Shown piece after piece: positions 11,567 through 21,931 of a DNA stretch of 64,000 bases. The translations under genes and the position numbers were made by a program. The notes beneath the pieces were generated by a model, which was not told the origin of the DNA, ran no database searches, and was given only the letters and a program-made list of their open reading frames with translations. Source of the DNA: Microbotryum silenes-acaulis (Eukaryota; Basidiomycota; Microbotryomycetes; Microbotryales; Microbotryaceae); NCBI GenBank assembly GCA_003665825.1, contig QPFY01000009.1:1240001-1304000 (forward strand), read 5' to 3'. Within the stretch, counting starts at the first letter, position 1, and each line of letters starts with the position of its first letter.

Positions 11567-12655
11567 ATGAGCGGCACCAACGCTGCGTTCCTCAAGGCGT
11601 GGCCAGACCACGCGACCCTGACCGTCTCGGCCGTCACCACCAACGCCCCGCACGCGCTCGACCTCGTGACAATTCCAATGATCTGGCTTCAAACTCTCAA
11701 GTCGTCTCGCAAATGGGATTATATTCTCGATGCCGCTACTATGTGCGTTGATCAACCAGGGTACTTGTGCGACGATCGCCATACACCCGTCGACATGGCC
11801 ACGACGCCCCGCGCTGGCGCGTACACGTTCGTCCCCCATGACGATGGTGAGCAGTAGCTCCTGCATGTTTTTGCGTATGCCCCGTATCAACACTGACCGA
11901 GAGCTACTCCAACTTCTGTGCGACTCAGACACATCGCGTCCACTCTCGACGACAGCGATAGCTCGATGAGTACGTCATCGCATTCCTCTGGAAGTGACTA
12001 TGTGAGTCGAGATACAAGACACCAGACACGAGCAGGGATCTGCCTGTTCGCCTCTGCCAATTATCTACTGACCATGTTCGCCGCGTTTCAGTCTTCATTC
12101 TGTGCCGCCGTGTTTGCTCGTGACGGGCAATGCCTGGTCACCGGCGCAGTTTCCCGCTTCTGCGTTGCATGCCCCATCATCCCTTTCACGCGCCCAGAGG
12201 TCAGTACGCCCATGATGCGTAGAGCGCCCGTCATGGCCGCACAACCGATCATGTTATCGCACCGCCACAGGTCTGGGCTCACTTCGGCGTCGAGCAACTC
12301 TACGGAGCTTCTTGTGGTATCACTCTGAGTCCCGATTTGCATGCGATGTACGAGCGCTACGCCTTTTCCTTCTACCCCAGCGGAGTAAGTGTCTTCAGCT
12401 CTCTCACTCTCCTGTGTGCTCATGCTGCTCCCCCTGGCGATCCCGCTTCCGGCCGCCTGCCCACAGAACGGCCGATATACTCTGCATTTTTTTGAACCGC
12501 AGTGCGACATATACCACTGCTTCCATGGGAAGGAGATCTCTCGCGACGCGTTCCACACCGTCGATGACTATGAAATTCCCTCCGACGAATATTTCCGTTG
12601 GCATTACGCCCAGTGCGTGATGCTTCACCTCCGAGGCATCACGGTCGACCAGTGA
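11567..12655 (+). CDS. HNH-nuclease-like protein (HNH_2 type), active-site His replaced
   Basis: Exons 11567-11846, 11904-12001, 12092-12199, 12271-12384, 12467-12655 encode 262 residues. An N-terminal region (MSGTNAAFLKAWPDHATLTV...) leads to an HNH core: RDGQCLVTG (136-144), CPIIPF (153-158) and LSPDLHAMYERYAFSFYP (181-198). Fungal relatives have AHIIPF where this one has CPIIPF, so the first catalytic His is Pro154; the later His186 is kept. The protein may be inactive or the family role may not need cleavage. All joins keep frame. It lies in an island with transposon remnants; its promoter carries the same repeat as the dioxygenase gene. Confidence 0.65.
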
Positions 12656-13273
12656 GCTTCTCCCTATCGTCCGACTGATCGACATCCCAGACGCTGACAC
12701 CATGCACCATTCTTGTCTCGTCCTCCACGGCTGTGATGGGCTCCAGTGCTTGATGACCGGCACTTGCGGGCTTCGCCGTGTCTGCGGACACCGTCTGATA
12801 GCGTTCAGCCTCGACTTTCTGTGCTCCAAATCAGTTCGACCGTCTCGCACGATTGCGCCCGGACCATTCAAATCTCAGTTCTATGTTAACGTACACCTAT
12901 TCTTTCGTAGCTTGAACATAGTAGGCTCGGGCCATCCGCGGCCGTGCGCTGAGTCTGATTGTCTTTTTACCCATTCTATTCATTTCGGTGACGTGACGCA
13001 CCAGTTGCTTTTTCTGTGAAATCTGATTCAAAGTGTGACTGCATGCGTCCCATCAAGGCTTCCTGGCCCTGGGGGGCGCGCGCTTGGGAAATTGGCGACG
13101 GTCTCACTTAGTAATCCTCGTTGGCGGGGGGCGCTCTGAGGGTCTTCGGGCACGAGGCACAGTGGGTCGCGGAGAGCGCTCTCAAGTGCAGAAATCGCGG
13201 CATCCTGGAGGTGCTCACAGATGTTCATTTGCGCTCTGACTTGCGGCCTACAACGTATGATTTCGAGGAATAG
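12656..13273. other. No gene seen
   Basis: Open frames here are short and show no recognisable motif. The right part may be the 5' end of the degraded element that follows. Confidence 0.4.
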
Positions 13274-13810
13274 CGTGCTGCAATCATTGATCCGCGTGGT
13301 TTACATCGGCGGAACGACCTAGAGGGCCAGCCCATCATCTACTTCGCCACGGACCGGAGTTCTCCGTCCAGTGTTCGCTTTGCCCCGGCTGTTATCAAAG
13401 TCTCTTTACCTGTAAAGCTGCGCCGACTAAGCCCGCTCGTTCATTGAGTAATCGTCTTTACCGGGTCATCGATCATCTGCCTCCGGATGTCAAGGGTTGT
13501 TTCTCAGGTGCAAGTCAGCTCGAACTGTTGGTCACTGCCCGGGCCCGCGCCTATAAAATCGTCTACAAGATTACAAAGTTTGGCGACCCAAAAGCGCAGC
13601 AAAAGTGTACTCGGGGAAATACCTTAATTTTCAGTTAGAATACTGCCGCGTTCACGGACATTCTTCCGATGTCAGTCGAGCAATTAGCCGACACTGCCAT
13701 GTGCGTATTGTTTTGCGGCGCTAAAGCCGATTTGACCGAACCAGACAAGTGTCGACCAATGATTGTGAGGCAAGGGAAGGTGAAACGAATGTTGGAGTGG
13801 TTTATCCACG
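13274..13810 (+). pseudogene. Remnant of a Helitron-type protein (DUF6570 region)
   Basis: Translation across frames gives, in family order: IIDPRGLH...EGQPIIYFA, LSNRLYRVIDHLPPDVKGC, AYKIVYKITKFGD, CTRGNTLIFS, then VLFCGAKADLTEPDK and PMIVRQGKVKRMLEWF. This matches the DUF6570 region found upstream of the helicase in fungal Helitron proteins (LPPEL..., IVRREKVR.ALEWL). Stops and frame changes break it, and no helicase part follows. It is a decayed fragment, recognised by motif order only. Confidence 0.5.
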
Positions 13811-14888
13811 TTTGTGTGTTCAGTCGCGAGCACTTGCCTCTGGAAAGGCAGCAGCCGGAGCATTTGATCCGCGAGATCGGCCTCGAGCTCGTGACGTCCG
13901 AGGCGCTTGCGACTCCGAGTCAGGGCATGTCCAGCGATCCTTGTTTTCTGAACATGCGGCAACGGCGTAGAACTTGGGGAACGTTCAATGTAAGCTGTGG
14001 TACCTCCCATCTGTTTGTATTTGAATTCTTTGCACAGACAGAAACCTGACTCCTTCCCCTTTCTCATCCTCACCCGGCCCGCCGGCCAGCGATCACATTC
14101 AATACGCGAAACCTAACGGCGAAGCCGCAGATGGTCTTCATCCACCACCAGTTAATCACCCCCAATGTGTAAGTAGTAATTTACATGTTTGATTTTGTAG
14201 GCTCCAGCGTGGGCTGATAAGCGTGTGTGCAGTCATTGGGAAGATGTCACAGGGGGCGAACCGCTTGGGAGAACATTCTTGACCTGCCCGATTGGCTTTT
14301 TACCGGTCGCAAGTGCGCCGAAGGATATCCGACGCCACTCCCCGTGACTGTCGATGGGAACCCTGGGTGATTTTCACACACCATCCTCCGTGATGGTGAT
14401 CTGTGTGCGGTTGTCTGCACCGTCGAGGACTCGAGGGTTGCGCTTGGAGGGACAGGTCCTCCGGCAAATGTCACGGGCGCCTAACCTTTGTGCCCCTCAG
14501 GATTCGCGTGCACGGCCAGAACGAGGTGAGTACTTCTTGAATGTATCTTTTGTGCATATTACATGTGCCTGGTGTATTTTTCTTTGCTGATGTGCGGCAG
14601 ATGACACGCCAGACCACGCCCCCGCCGACCGTCCAACTCAGTCCAGGCCGGTCATCGCCTCCCCTGTCAAGCGCTCGGCAATGGACGTCGAGCTGAATAT
14701 TGACTTGTCGGGCACCGATGGTCAAGGTGGTGAGTTCAAGCCCGCAAATCACGACGACACCTTTTATACCGGCTCACTACTGCCGGGGTTTGTTTCTTAG
14801 CGTTTTACAGTCACTGACAACTATCGCAGAAAACATGCGAGCGCAGAAGATAGACTTCCGATAGGAGAGAGGTAGCGACGCCGAGAAG
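13811..14888. other. Unresolved, possibly degraded coding sequence
   Basis: Around 14270-14480 a plus-strand reading contains LPDWLFTGRKCAEGYPTPLP and DGDLCAVVCTVEDSRVALGG, which look protein-like but carry a stop and match no family I recognise. The rest shows nothing clear. Confidence 0.3.
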
Positions 14889-15080
14889 TCAGGACCACTG
14901 TTCGAGAATCAGTCCGCGGGCGGCTGAAAGGCCGACGACGAACAAGATCGTCGTGATCGACGAGACAGGAGCAAACGTGTTGTTGTAGTCGATCCCCAGT
15001 CGTGGAGCAAAGTCTTGGACGACTAGCCGAGCCTTGTAGCTGATGATGTTGCCTTCGGCGTCTTCCTTTCGAGTAAACAC
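14889..15080 (-). pseudogene. Ty1/copia reverse transcriptase fragment
   Basis: The minus strand reads [20 protein letters not shown], then [20 protein letters not shown] and ARGLILEQ, the start of the copia RVT_2 domain (usual form: KARLVAQGF...GIDY.ETFAPV). It ends at a stop before the catalytic YVDD region. No LTRs or integrase are visible, so this is a small retroelement fragment. Confidence 0.8.
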
Positions 15081-15750
15081 CCAACGACATCAGCAACTTT
15101 ACCATTTCCCGTCTAAATTTGTCTAACTGACTTTACCGCTCACAAAATGCCCGAATCGTCTGAATCGTTCTGAATTGTTCTGGATCGTGTCTAGATCCAC
15201 CACTTCGTCACACTGAAGTAGCAACTTGTGCAATGAATTGTCTTCGCTGTCACGGTCTTATACACACTAGTCAGAGTCGTGTACCACAAGGCAGGCAGTA
15301 GTGCTCACATCCTGATGTAGTCATTGCAGTCACAAATTTTCCCCAGCAAGTGACACATTATGTACTGACATTTCAAATGCTATATAGGGGCTCCTTTATT
15401 CGTCGGCCCACCCGCCGCACGTTGCTTCGCATCACCGCTCCCTCTGATCTTTGAGGATATTGACAAAACTCTCACCAATGTACCAATGCAAAAAGAATTG
15501 AAAGAGATTTTTGGGTTTGCATTGTACAGAAAAAGCATCGAAAGTAAACTGGCCCTCGCGGACCGACTTGAGCGCCGCCCTGTCCCTTAGTCTCCGGCCA
15601 CTTTGTTCTCGTCCCTGTTTCATTGGACTGAGTCGTGGTCATCATCAGGTCAGCTCTTTGAAATCTTACCTCACTCTGTTCTCGTCAATATATATATATA
15701 TGCTAAGATAGATATCTAGACATCTAATGGGGAACCCTGCGGGCCGCGGT
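15081..15750. other. No gene seen
   Basis: Relatively AT-richer, with a TA dinucleotide run near 15690-15702. No recognisable coding sequence. Confidence 0.4.
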
Positions 15751-15875
15751 GCGTTAATACCGTCTGCTTGGGTAATACCATCGTCACGTGGGTAATACCC
15801 AACCAGCGGGTATTACCCATTTTGGTGGGTAATACCGCAGCCCAGGGAATACCCATTCAGATGGGTATTACCCGC
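15751..15875. repeat. Array of GGTAATACC / GGTATTACC motifs
   Basis: At least six copies in both orientations within ~125 bp (near 15771, 15790, 15808, 15827, 15845 with one base changed, and 15863). Neighbouring opposite copies can form hairpins. It resembles clustered subterminal motifs of a DNA transposon or a regulatory array; no transposase is present. Confidence 0.65.
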
Positions 15876-15898
15876 CAAAAACGTCGCTCAGTGGATTT

Positions 15899-15989
15899 GA
15901 AACGCATTTGGGATCGATTCGAGATGCATTTGGGATCGCTGCGCCGATTTCAAACGCATTTCAAATCGCTCCGCCGATTTCAAATCGGG
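15899..15989 (+). repeat. Short degenerate tandem repeat
   Basis: Units of the form GCATTTGGGATCG and GCCGATTTCAAA are repeated four to five times with variation, directly after the palindromic motif array. Confidence 0.6.
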
Positions 15990-16172
15990 GGCCCGATACC
16001 GGGATCATCCCGGGATCGTCCCATTTCAGGGGGGAGTTTTTTGCTATGTATTCTGCTACCATTGGTAGCAAGGTTGCAACCCGCCGAAAGTGCGGCTCTT
16101 GTGCCGTCTGGACGTCTGGGCGGGCGCCTTACGAGTTACGAATGGTACTTTCTATGTGAGCCTGAGGTGACT

Positions 16173-16226
16173 GCGCGCCAGAAATGAAATTCGGTAATTC
16201 GGTAAGTCGCAATTCCGCTTTCTCGC
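16173..16226 (+). repeat. Promoter-like direct repeat, copy 2
   Basis: Counterpart of 11274-11337, 70-120 bp upstream of the dioxygenase ATG, so probably its native promoter element. Contains ATTCGGTAATTCGGTAAGT and CCGCTTTCTCGC. Confidence 0.65.
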
Positions 16227-16293
16227 CGCGGTCGTGCTCATCGCGCGCGGCCGCTCTTCTCCGTCTTTCTCCACATATACCCCGACTAGCACC

Positions 16294-17259
16294 ATGAAGG
16301 CCTACTACTTGTGCGTACGCAGCGTCGCACTGTTCCCACTCAGAGCTCCACTTTACTGACATCACCCGAACTGCGCACGCTGCAGCGACGACATCCCCGG
16401 CGACCAACGTCTGCCCCACCACTCGGGCCAAGAGGTCTGTCTCGCCAGCCTCGAGGCGCTCGGTCTGTTGCCCCACCCCGACATTGGCATCGACAAGGTC
16501 GAGCAGATGTGAGCGCCAGTTGAATCCATTGTGGGGGATGCATCGACCGGATATAGGGATGGCTGATGCTCTGCGGTCACTGCTGGACTTTGGCAGTGCG
16601 AGAGACCGATCGTACAAGAACAATGACGAGATCAACGTCTCTCGTGCCGGATTGGGCGACGCGTACGAGACCAAAATCAAGGGATTCTTCTCGTCAGTCC
16701 TAGTCCTGTTCAGACGATCCACACATCTTTCGTCAGCCTTCGTGATGCCTTCGTGATGCCGCTGTTGGAAGCAGCCGAAAGCGAAAGGGGGACGATGACG
16801 TGATCCGCGCGCTCGCACGTTCGGCTCTCCCTTCGCTGACTTTTTGAAACGTGCTCGATCGAACAGCGAGCACCTGCACGAGGACGAGGAGATTCGGTAC
16901 ATCAAGGAAGGCTCTGGCTTCTTTGATGTGCGAGGTACGTTGCGTTGCGGCCTTTTTCGCTCTCGAGACCAAATCCCTAGTTCAGGATCTGACTCTGAAC
17001 TTCGCCCCTTGCCGGCCTTGCCCTCGGCGGAATGACAGACCGCTCCGACGAGCGCTGGATCCGCATCGCCGTCGAACCGCGTGACCTCATCGTCCTACCC
17101 CCCGGCATCTACCATCGGTTCACTCTGGATGAAGGTGATTACATCAAGGCGATGAGGTTGTTCAAGGATGAGCCCAAGTGGGTCCCCCATGATCGGTCGG
17201 ACAAGACGGAGGAGAATCCGTTTAGGAAGCAGTACGTCAGGGAGGTGGTGATGGCTTAG
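16294..17259 (+). CDS. ADI1: Acireductone dioxygenase (methionine salvage)
   Basis: Exons 16294-16310, 16386-16508, 16597-16692, 16867-16934, 17039-17259 encode 174 residues, the usual family length (about 180). It begins [17 protein letters not shown]; the metal ligands of this cupin enzyme are all present as H81, H83, E87 (HLHEDEE) and H127 ([10 protein letters not shown]). The enzyme oxidises the acireductone of the methylthioadenosine cycle to the methionine precursor 2-keto-4-methylthiobutyrate and formate, in the cytosol or nucleus. The first exon is only 17 nt. The promoter-like sequence just upstream also occurs 4.9 kb to the left, before the HNH-like gene. Confidence 0.95.
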
Positions 17260-17396
17260 GAGGTTGTGTATTTGTGTGTTTGTATAAGATCATTCTTCTC
17301 TCTTCACCCTGTCTGCTGGCTTCTCAAAACTCGAGAAAACCTTGGGGGACAAATTCACCCGACTCGCAACATAGCAGTACAAAAAAAAAACCCCAT

Positions 17397-19741
17397 CTAC
17401 AAATCCCCCTTCTTGGCCCTTTTGCCCGTCCGATTCCCTTCCTTGACCCTCTTCTTCTCCTTCCTCCTCCTCAACTCTCCCCTACTCTCCCTCCCTAAAA
17501 TACCCGCGCCGCTCTTCTCCAAATTCGCCATCTTGCGCTCGTACCGCTCACTGAGCACTTTTTGCTTCTTCTTCTCCGCTCGACGGGCCAAACGATCCGG
17601 GTCGAGCGCTTTGATCTTTTTACGATCAGAGGCGGGTAGAGACGCCAATTGTGCCGCTTGAGCCGCTTGTTTTTCAACGAGCGCGGCTTGGGAAGCCAGT
17701 TTCGAACTGGAGATGATTGGACGATTCCCGAGACGTAGAGAAGGGTCCCGAGGAGCGGCGAGAACTTGCCCCCCCACTTTTTGGGTCGTTGGTTTAGAGG
17801 TGTTGGAGAGGGAAGAAGGGTTTTTGGCGTTCGCAGAGGCTTTCGCTCGAGCGGCGGCGATACCCGTTTTGCAGCGCTCGAGACGGACTTTGCGTTTCGA
17901 AACTTTGAGGAATTTGCCGGGGGGAAGAGCGAGCAGTTCGTCGACGCATGAAGGGTCCTGCGCGAAAAAAAGAGAGTTAATGACAAGGCAGTACCTTCTT
18001 GTAGAGAACTACCGCGACCGACCTGAAGCAAAACGTATCCGAAACCTTTGCCCAATCCCGAACTCGCATCTCGAATCAAACGAACCCCTTCGACCCATCC
18101 CTTCGCACCCGAAGGCTGTCCCTTCTCCCTCACCAAAACAGGTTCGATCGCCTTTCTCACATTTTCCTCCGTCTCGCCGAAATCCAACCCACCGATGAAG
18201 ACCGTTCGACGTGCTTCGGCGGCGGGGACGACATAGACGGGTCCTTTGGGGGCGTTCGCGGGAAGCGGGACTGAGAGATCCGGTTTGGCGGCGATCTGAG
18301 CGGCTGCGATCAGGGCTGCTGTCGAGCGTGGCCGAACGATGTCGGCTCGGAGGGTGTAACCTTCGAAATGGGTCGCGTCGACGGATTGCACGATCAGCTT
18401 GAGCAGATCCGCGTCGGAGAGAGAGGAGACCGTGTTCTTGAGCGGTTCGAGAACGAGGTAGGCGTTGCAGGTCGATTTGCCTTGGTTCAGATCACCTCGG
18501 AATAAAGCCACACGTCGCTTTTGACCGTCCGTGAGGGCACCGGAGGACCCTCGGTTCGAGGACGAGGAAGGTACGGGCTCTTTGGCGTGGAAACCACCTC
18601 GAACACCGCGTTGGTCCGAACCTTCAGCGTCGCGCCATTCTCGCGCTCGCTTGCGGTTGCGGCCACCCTCCGGGCTCGCGTCGGGGGCATCGGGATCGTT
18701 GGTTTGCGACTCCTTGCGGCCGAAGACGGTCGAGGCAAAAGCGATGGAGCGGAAGCGAATCGAGTCGCACTTGAGCGCGGGGAAGTCGGCGGGCAGAAGT
18801 TGGAGCAGGGTCGGCGATTGCAGCACGTGTCGGATCAGCGCCTTCTTCATGGGCTGTGGGGGTTAGACGACTTCGGGCGTTAGTTTTCGCGGTCGACATC
18901 GTTCACTCTCCCGTCTTAACCGACCCTGGAAGTAGCACACGTCGCGGGAACGTTGCCGAGGAAGACGGTGCGCGCATCCCTCTGTTCGGGTGTGTCGTCA
19001 CGTTCGAGGCGCTTGTCCTTTTTACTCGGCTTCTTCTTTGAGGTGATAGTATCTTCGCTAGTGGTCGACTTGCTTTGTTTGGTGGCGAGGATCGTGCCCG
19101 CTGTCAAGTCGTCGACGTCAATCATCTCTTCGTCTTCTTCTTCGTCTGTATGCTCGTCTTCGTCTTCTTCTTCATCCGAGGCCTCCGAGTCTTGCTTATC
19201 AGATCGCTCTGCTTCGACCTTGCGCTTCTTGTTCTTGACTGGCACCTCCTTGATCCTCCGAGCGGCCAACTTGGCTGCATACGCCTGCTCGACACCGTCA
19301 TCATTCTCATCGTCATCTTCATCATCGTCGGAGGAAGGCAGCTCGAGCGAAGCGTCCGAGTCGATCTCGAGCGGTTCGAGAATCTCATCGTCGACTTCTT
19401 CTTCTTCTGTCTCAGCTTCGGGCGCTTCGTTTACGGGTTCGGGTACGACGACGGATTTGCGCTCGTCTTTGCCCTTGCTGGACTTGTGTCGCTTGTCCTT
19501 TTTCTTCTCGATCGGGATCAACGAAGGCGCGGTGACGGAGGTGGAAGGGCCTTTCTGCTCGTAAATACACGATATAAAGAGATGAGTACCACTCCCAAAC
19601 AAGCGTCAAGTCAAGGGAACGAACCGAATTGGCAAAGACGGCATCGAGCTCATTATCCTTGGAGCCTTCGCGTTGAGCTAGAAGGAACGAAGATAGACCT
19701 GCTTCGGCTGAGGTCGATTTGGAGGAGGCTTTCTTGCCCAT
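17397..19741 (-). CDS. NOP12: Nucleolar RNA-binding protein NOP12 / RBM34 homologue
   Basis: Exons 19741-19625, 19554-18925, 18853-18023, 17957-17397 encode 712 residues. A Lys-rich and then strongly acidic N-terminus (Asp/Glu/Ser runs, residues ~90-220) is followed by RRM1 (RTVFLGNVPATCATSRPMKK with the long insert typical of NOP12, IRFRSIAFAS) and RRM2 (RRTVFIGGLDFGETEENV..., GKGFGYVLLQDPS). The C-terminus is a basic, Lys/Arg-rich nucleolar-type tail. NOP12 acts in large-subunit pre-rRNA processing. Two introns use the less common donor GTCGGT but joins are in phase 0. Frames antisense to the acidic tract are composition artefacts. Confidence 0.88.
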
Positions 19742-19985
19742 GCTGATTGGTGCGAGCGCGCGGTTGGGTTGGGTTGGGAGGCGAGAGGAGTGGAGAAGCG
19801 CGTGTTGATGATCGCCGGCTGCGAAGTTGATCTTGATCGCGCAGCCGAGGCGTGGCGTGTCTACGCTCGGACCGCGTGCGGAGGTGTTGAGGTGGAGCCG
19901 ACCGGCGCAAAGGGGGCGCGAAGTTCCTCCCGGGACAACAGCTTCACGGTTTGATTACCGAACGAACGCTTACCTTTCTCGTCGC

Positions 19986-21606
19986 ATGAGTCTCGGCCAT
20001 GAAGGCGCCCAACTACCATCGCCTCTTGCGACGACCGCCACGACGATCGCACCCACCACGATGACCATAGATCCCCGCCTTGACTTTCTCGCGGGCACCG
20101 TCGCAGGCGTAGCTAGCCTCTTGACCGGACAACCGTTCGATACGATCAAGGTACGCTTTACGGGAATACGTTCCCTTGGCCAAGCTGACTTGTCCCTCTT
20201 CATCGACGAGTACAGGTCAGGTTGCAGTGTCAGGATCGGAGCCACAAGACGTATCGCAATGCCGTGCATGGCTTCTTCAAGATTGTCGAGGAGGAGAAGG
20301 TCCGTTCAGTAATCGGCGACGGCCGGAGCGGAGCTTAGCGAGCAAAAGTTCGGGCTGATCCAATCTTGAGGTCTTTTCGGTCTTTCGGTCTTTCGGTCTT
20401 TCGGACGTGCCTTGCGTCGATCCGAGTAGCTCAAGGGGCTGTTCAAAGGAGTGGTCAGTGCGATCAACGGACGACTCGTGGAGGAATAACTAGATTCACC
20501 GCTGAAAAGAAGAACCTTTCGTCATCCCTGTATCCCCAGACCTCGCCGATGGTAAGGACCTCTTTGCGATCGAACCCCCTCTCTCTTGGAACCGACCCGC
20601 TCTTTCAGTCGTTTCGAGCGAACAAAAGACCCACTTGGATTTAACTGATCGCTTCGTCTCTGTCTTCATCTCTCTCGCGCAGCTCGGTGTCGCCGCCATC
20701 AACGCCTGCGTATTCTCCTCCTATGGCCTCGCCCAACGTCACCTCGCACCTCTTTTCGATAACTCCAACCCCTCCTCAACACCTTCACTCCTCGTCATCG
20801 TCCTCTCCGGATCCGCTTCTGGTCTAGTCACTTCCATCGTCACGACCCCAATCGAGCGTCTCAAAATCTTACAGCAATCCGCGAGGGGTAGACAACCGCG
20901 TTTGGTCGAGTTGGTGAACAAGGTAGGTGCGAGGGGACTTTATAGGGGTTGGAAGGCGACGTGTTGGAGGGATTTAGGGTATGGTCCGTATTTTGGCGTT
21001 TATGAGGCCGTGATTAGGAGTCGATTTGGGAGGGGCGGGAGAGGTGGGGAAGGAGCGGAGGAGGATGGGAGAGAGGTGCCAGGCACGGCGAAGGTTTTGA
21101 TGGCCGGTGGGATGGCGGGTATTGCGGGATGGGGTAGTACGTGAGTTTGACCCTCTTTTCAGTGAAGAATGGTGCATGTTGCATTCGCTTCCGAGGGGAT
21201 TTTCGGTTTCGAGACATCGATTGCTGAATCGGTTTAGGTTGCGAACAAAAATAAAATCCTTCGCTCTACCCTGAAACCTCACGCAGCTTCGCAATGGACG
21301 TGGTCAAAACGCGTATACAAGCCTCGGAAGCCTACGTTGATCAAGCTCGAACGATACCCCATCCTTATCGCACCATCTCATCGATGTTTCGGAATTCTTA
21401 TCGAGCGGAAGGGGCCAAGGTGTTCTTTGTAGGGTTGGGGCCGACGTTGCTGAGGAGCGTGCCGGTGAATATGGTGAGTTGGAGCCGAAGTGGTCGATGG
21501 TTGGGTTCGGAGCAGGTAGACTGATTTTTACGCCAACAACGTATTTTGTTGGGTGATTCAGGTGTGCTTCTTTGTTTTTGAAGCGGTCGTTTCGACGTTT
21601 CGGTGA
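19986..21606 (+). CDS. Mitochondrial carrier family protein (SLC25)
   Basis: Exons (19986 or 20061)-20150, 20216-20299, 20430-20453, 20540-20551, 20683-21140, 21287-21473, 21562-21606. From the ATG at 20061 the product has 299 residues, the classic carrier size; the in-frame ATG at 19986 adds 25. Three repeats carry PFDTIKVRLQ, PIERLKILQQ and MDVVKTRIQ; the third lacks the usual Pro before x-Asp. Each is followed by a Gly-rich half-repeat (LFKGV, LYRGWKATCWRD, FVGLGPTLLRSVPVN). It is a six-helix inner-membrane transporter; the overall pattern recalls acylcarnitine or basic amino-acid carriers, but the substrate is not assignable. Exons 3 and 4 are only 24 and 12 nt. Confidence 0.85.
20371..20404 (+). 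repeat. Tandem TTTCGGTC repeat in an intron
   Basis: About four units of TCTTTCGG in the second intron (20300-20429) of the mitochondrial carrier gene, close to the acceptor of the 24-nt exon. Confidence 0.8.
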
Positions 21607-21931
21607 AGAAACGAGTTCGGTTCGAACATTTTCGCATATCAGGTCAGAATAGAGTTTGAAGAATGATTGGCGCATATTCTGGAGTTTTATTATTAGGTTT
21701 ATTTTGTTGTATTGAATTCCGACTGAGCAAAAAAACTCGAACTCCCATGATGAAGTTTTTTGACCCCAAGGTCGACTCTGCGTAATAAATGTCCCCGCGC
21801 GATCAGGTTAAAATGTGATGGATCGATCCGGACCGCCCTGGCTCGCTTGCGCTTTGACCGCACCCATCGTCACACCTCGTCGTTCGCGCGCCGTTTTACC
21901 TCCGCGCTCCCCTCCCTCCTCTCCCTCCAGT
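21607..21931. other. Intergenic: CENP-A promoter
   Basis: About 325 bp. An in-frame ATG at 21818 could extend CENP-A by 38 residues, but the stretch 21895-21930 is pyrimidine-rich like a 5' UTR. Confidence 0.5.

Noticed and set aside
15751..15989. CRISPR-like array
   Set aside because: Spacing is irregular, the motif alternates in orientation, and the genome is eukaryotic.
18953..19564. Plus-strand Ser-rich frame of about 200 codons
   Set aside because: Antisense of the Asp/Glu/Ser-rich region of NOP12; composition artefact.
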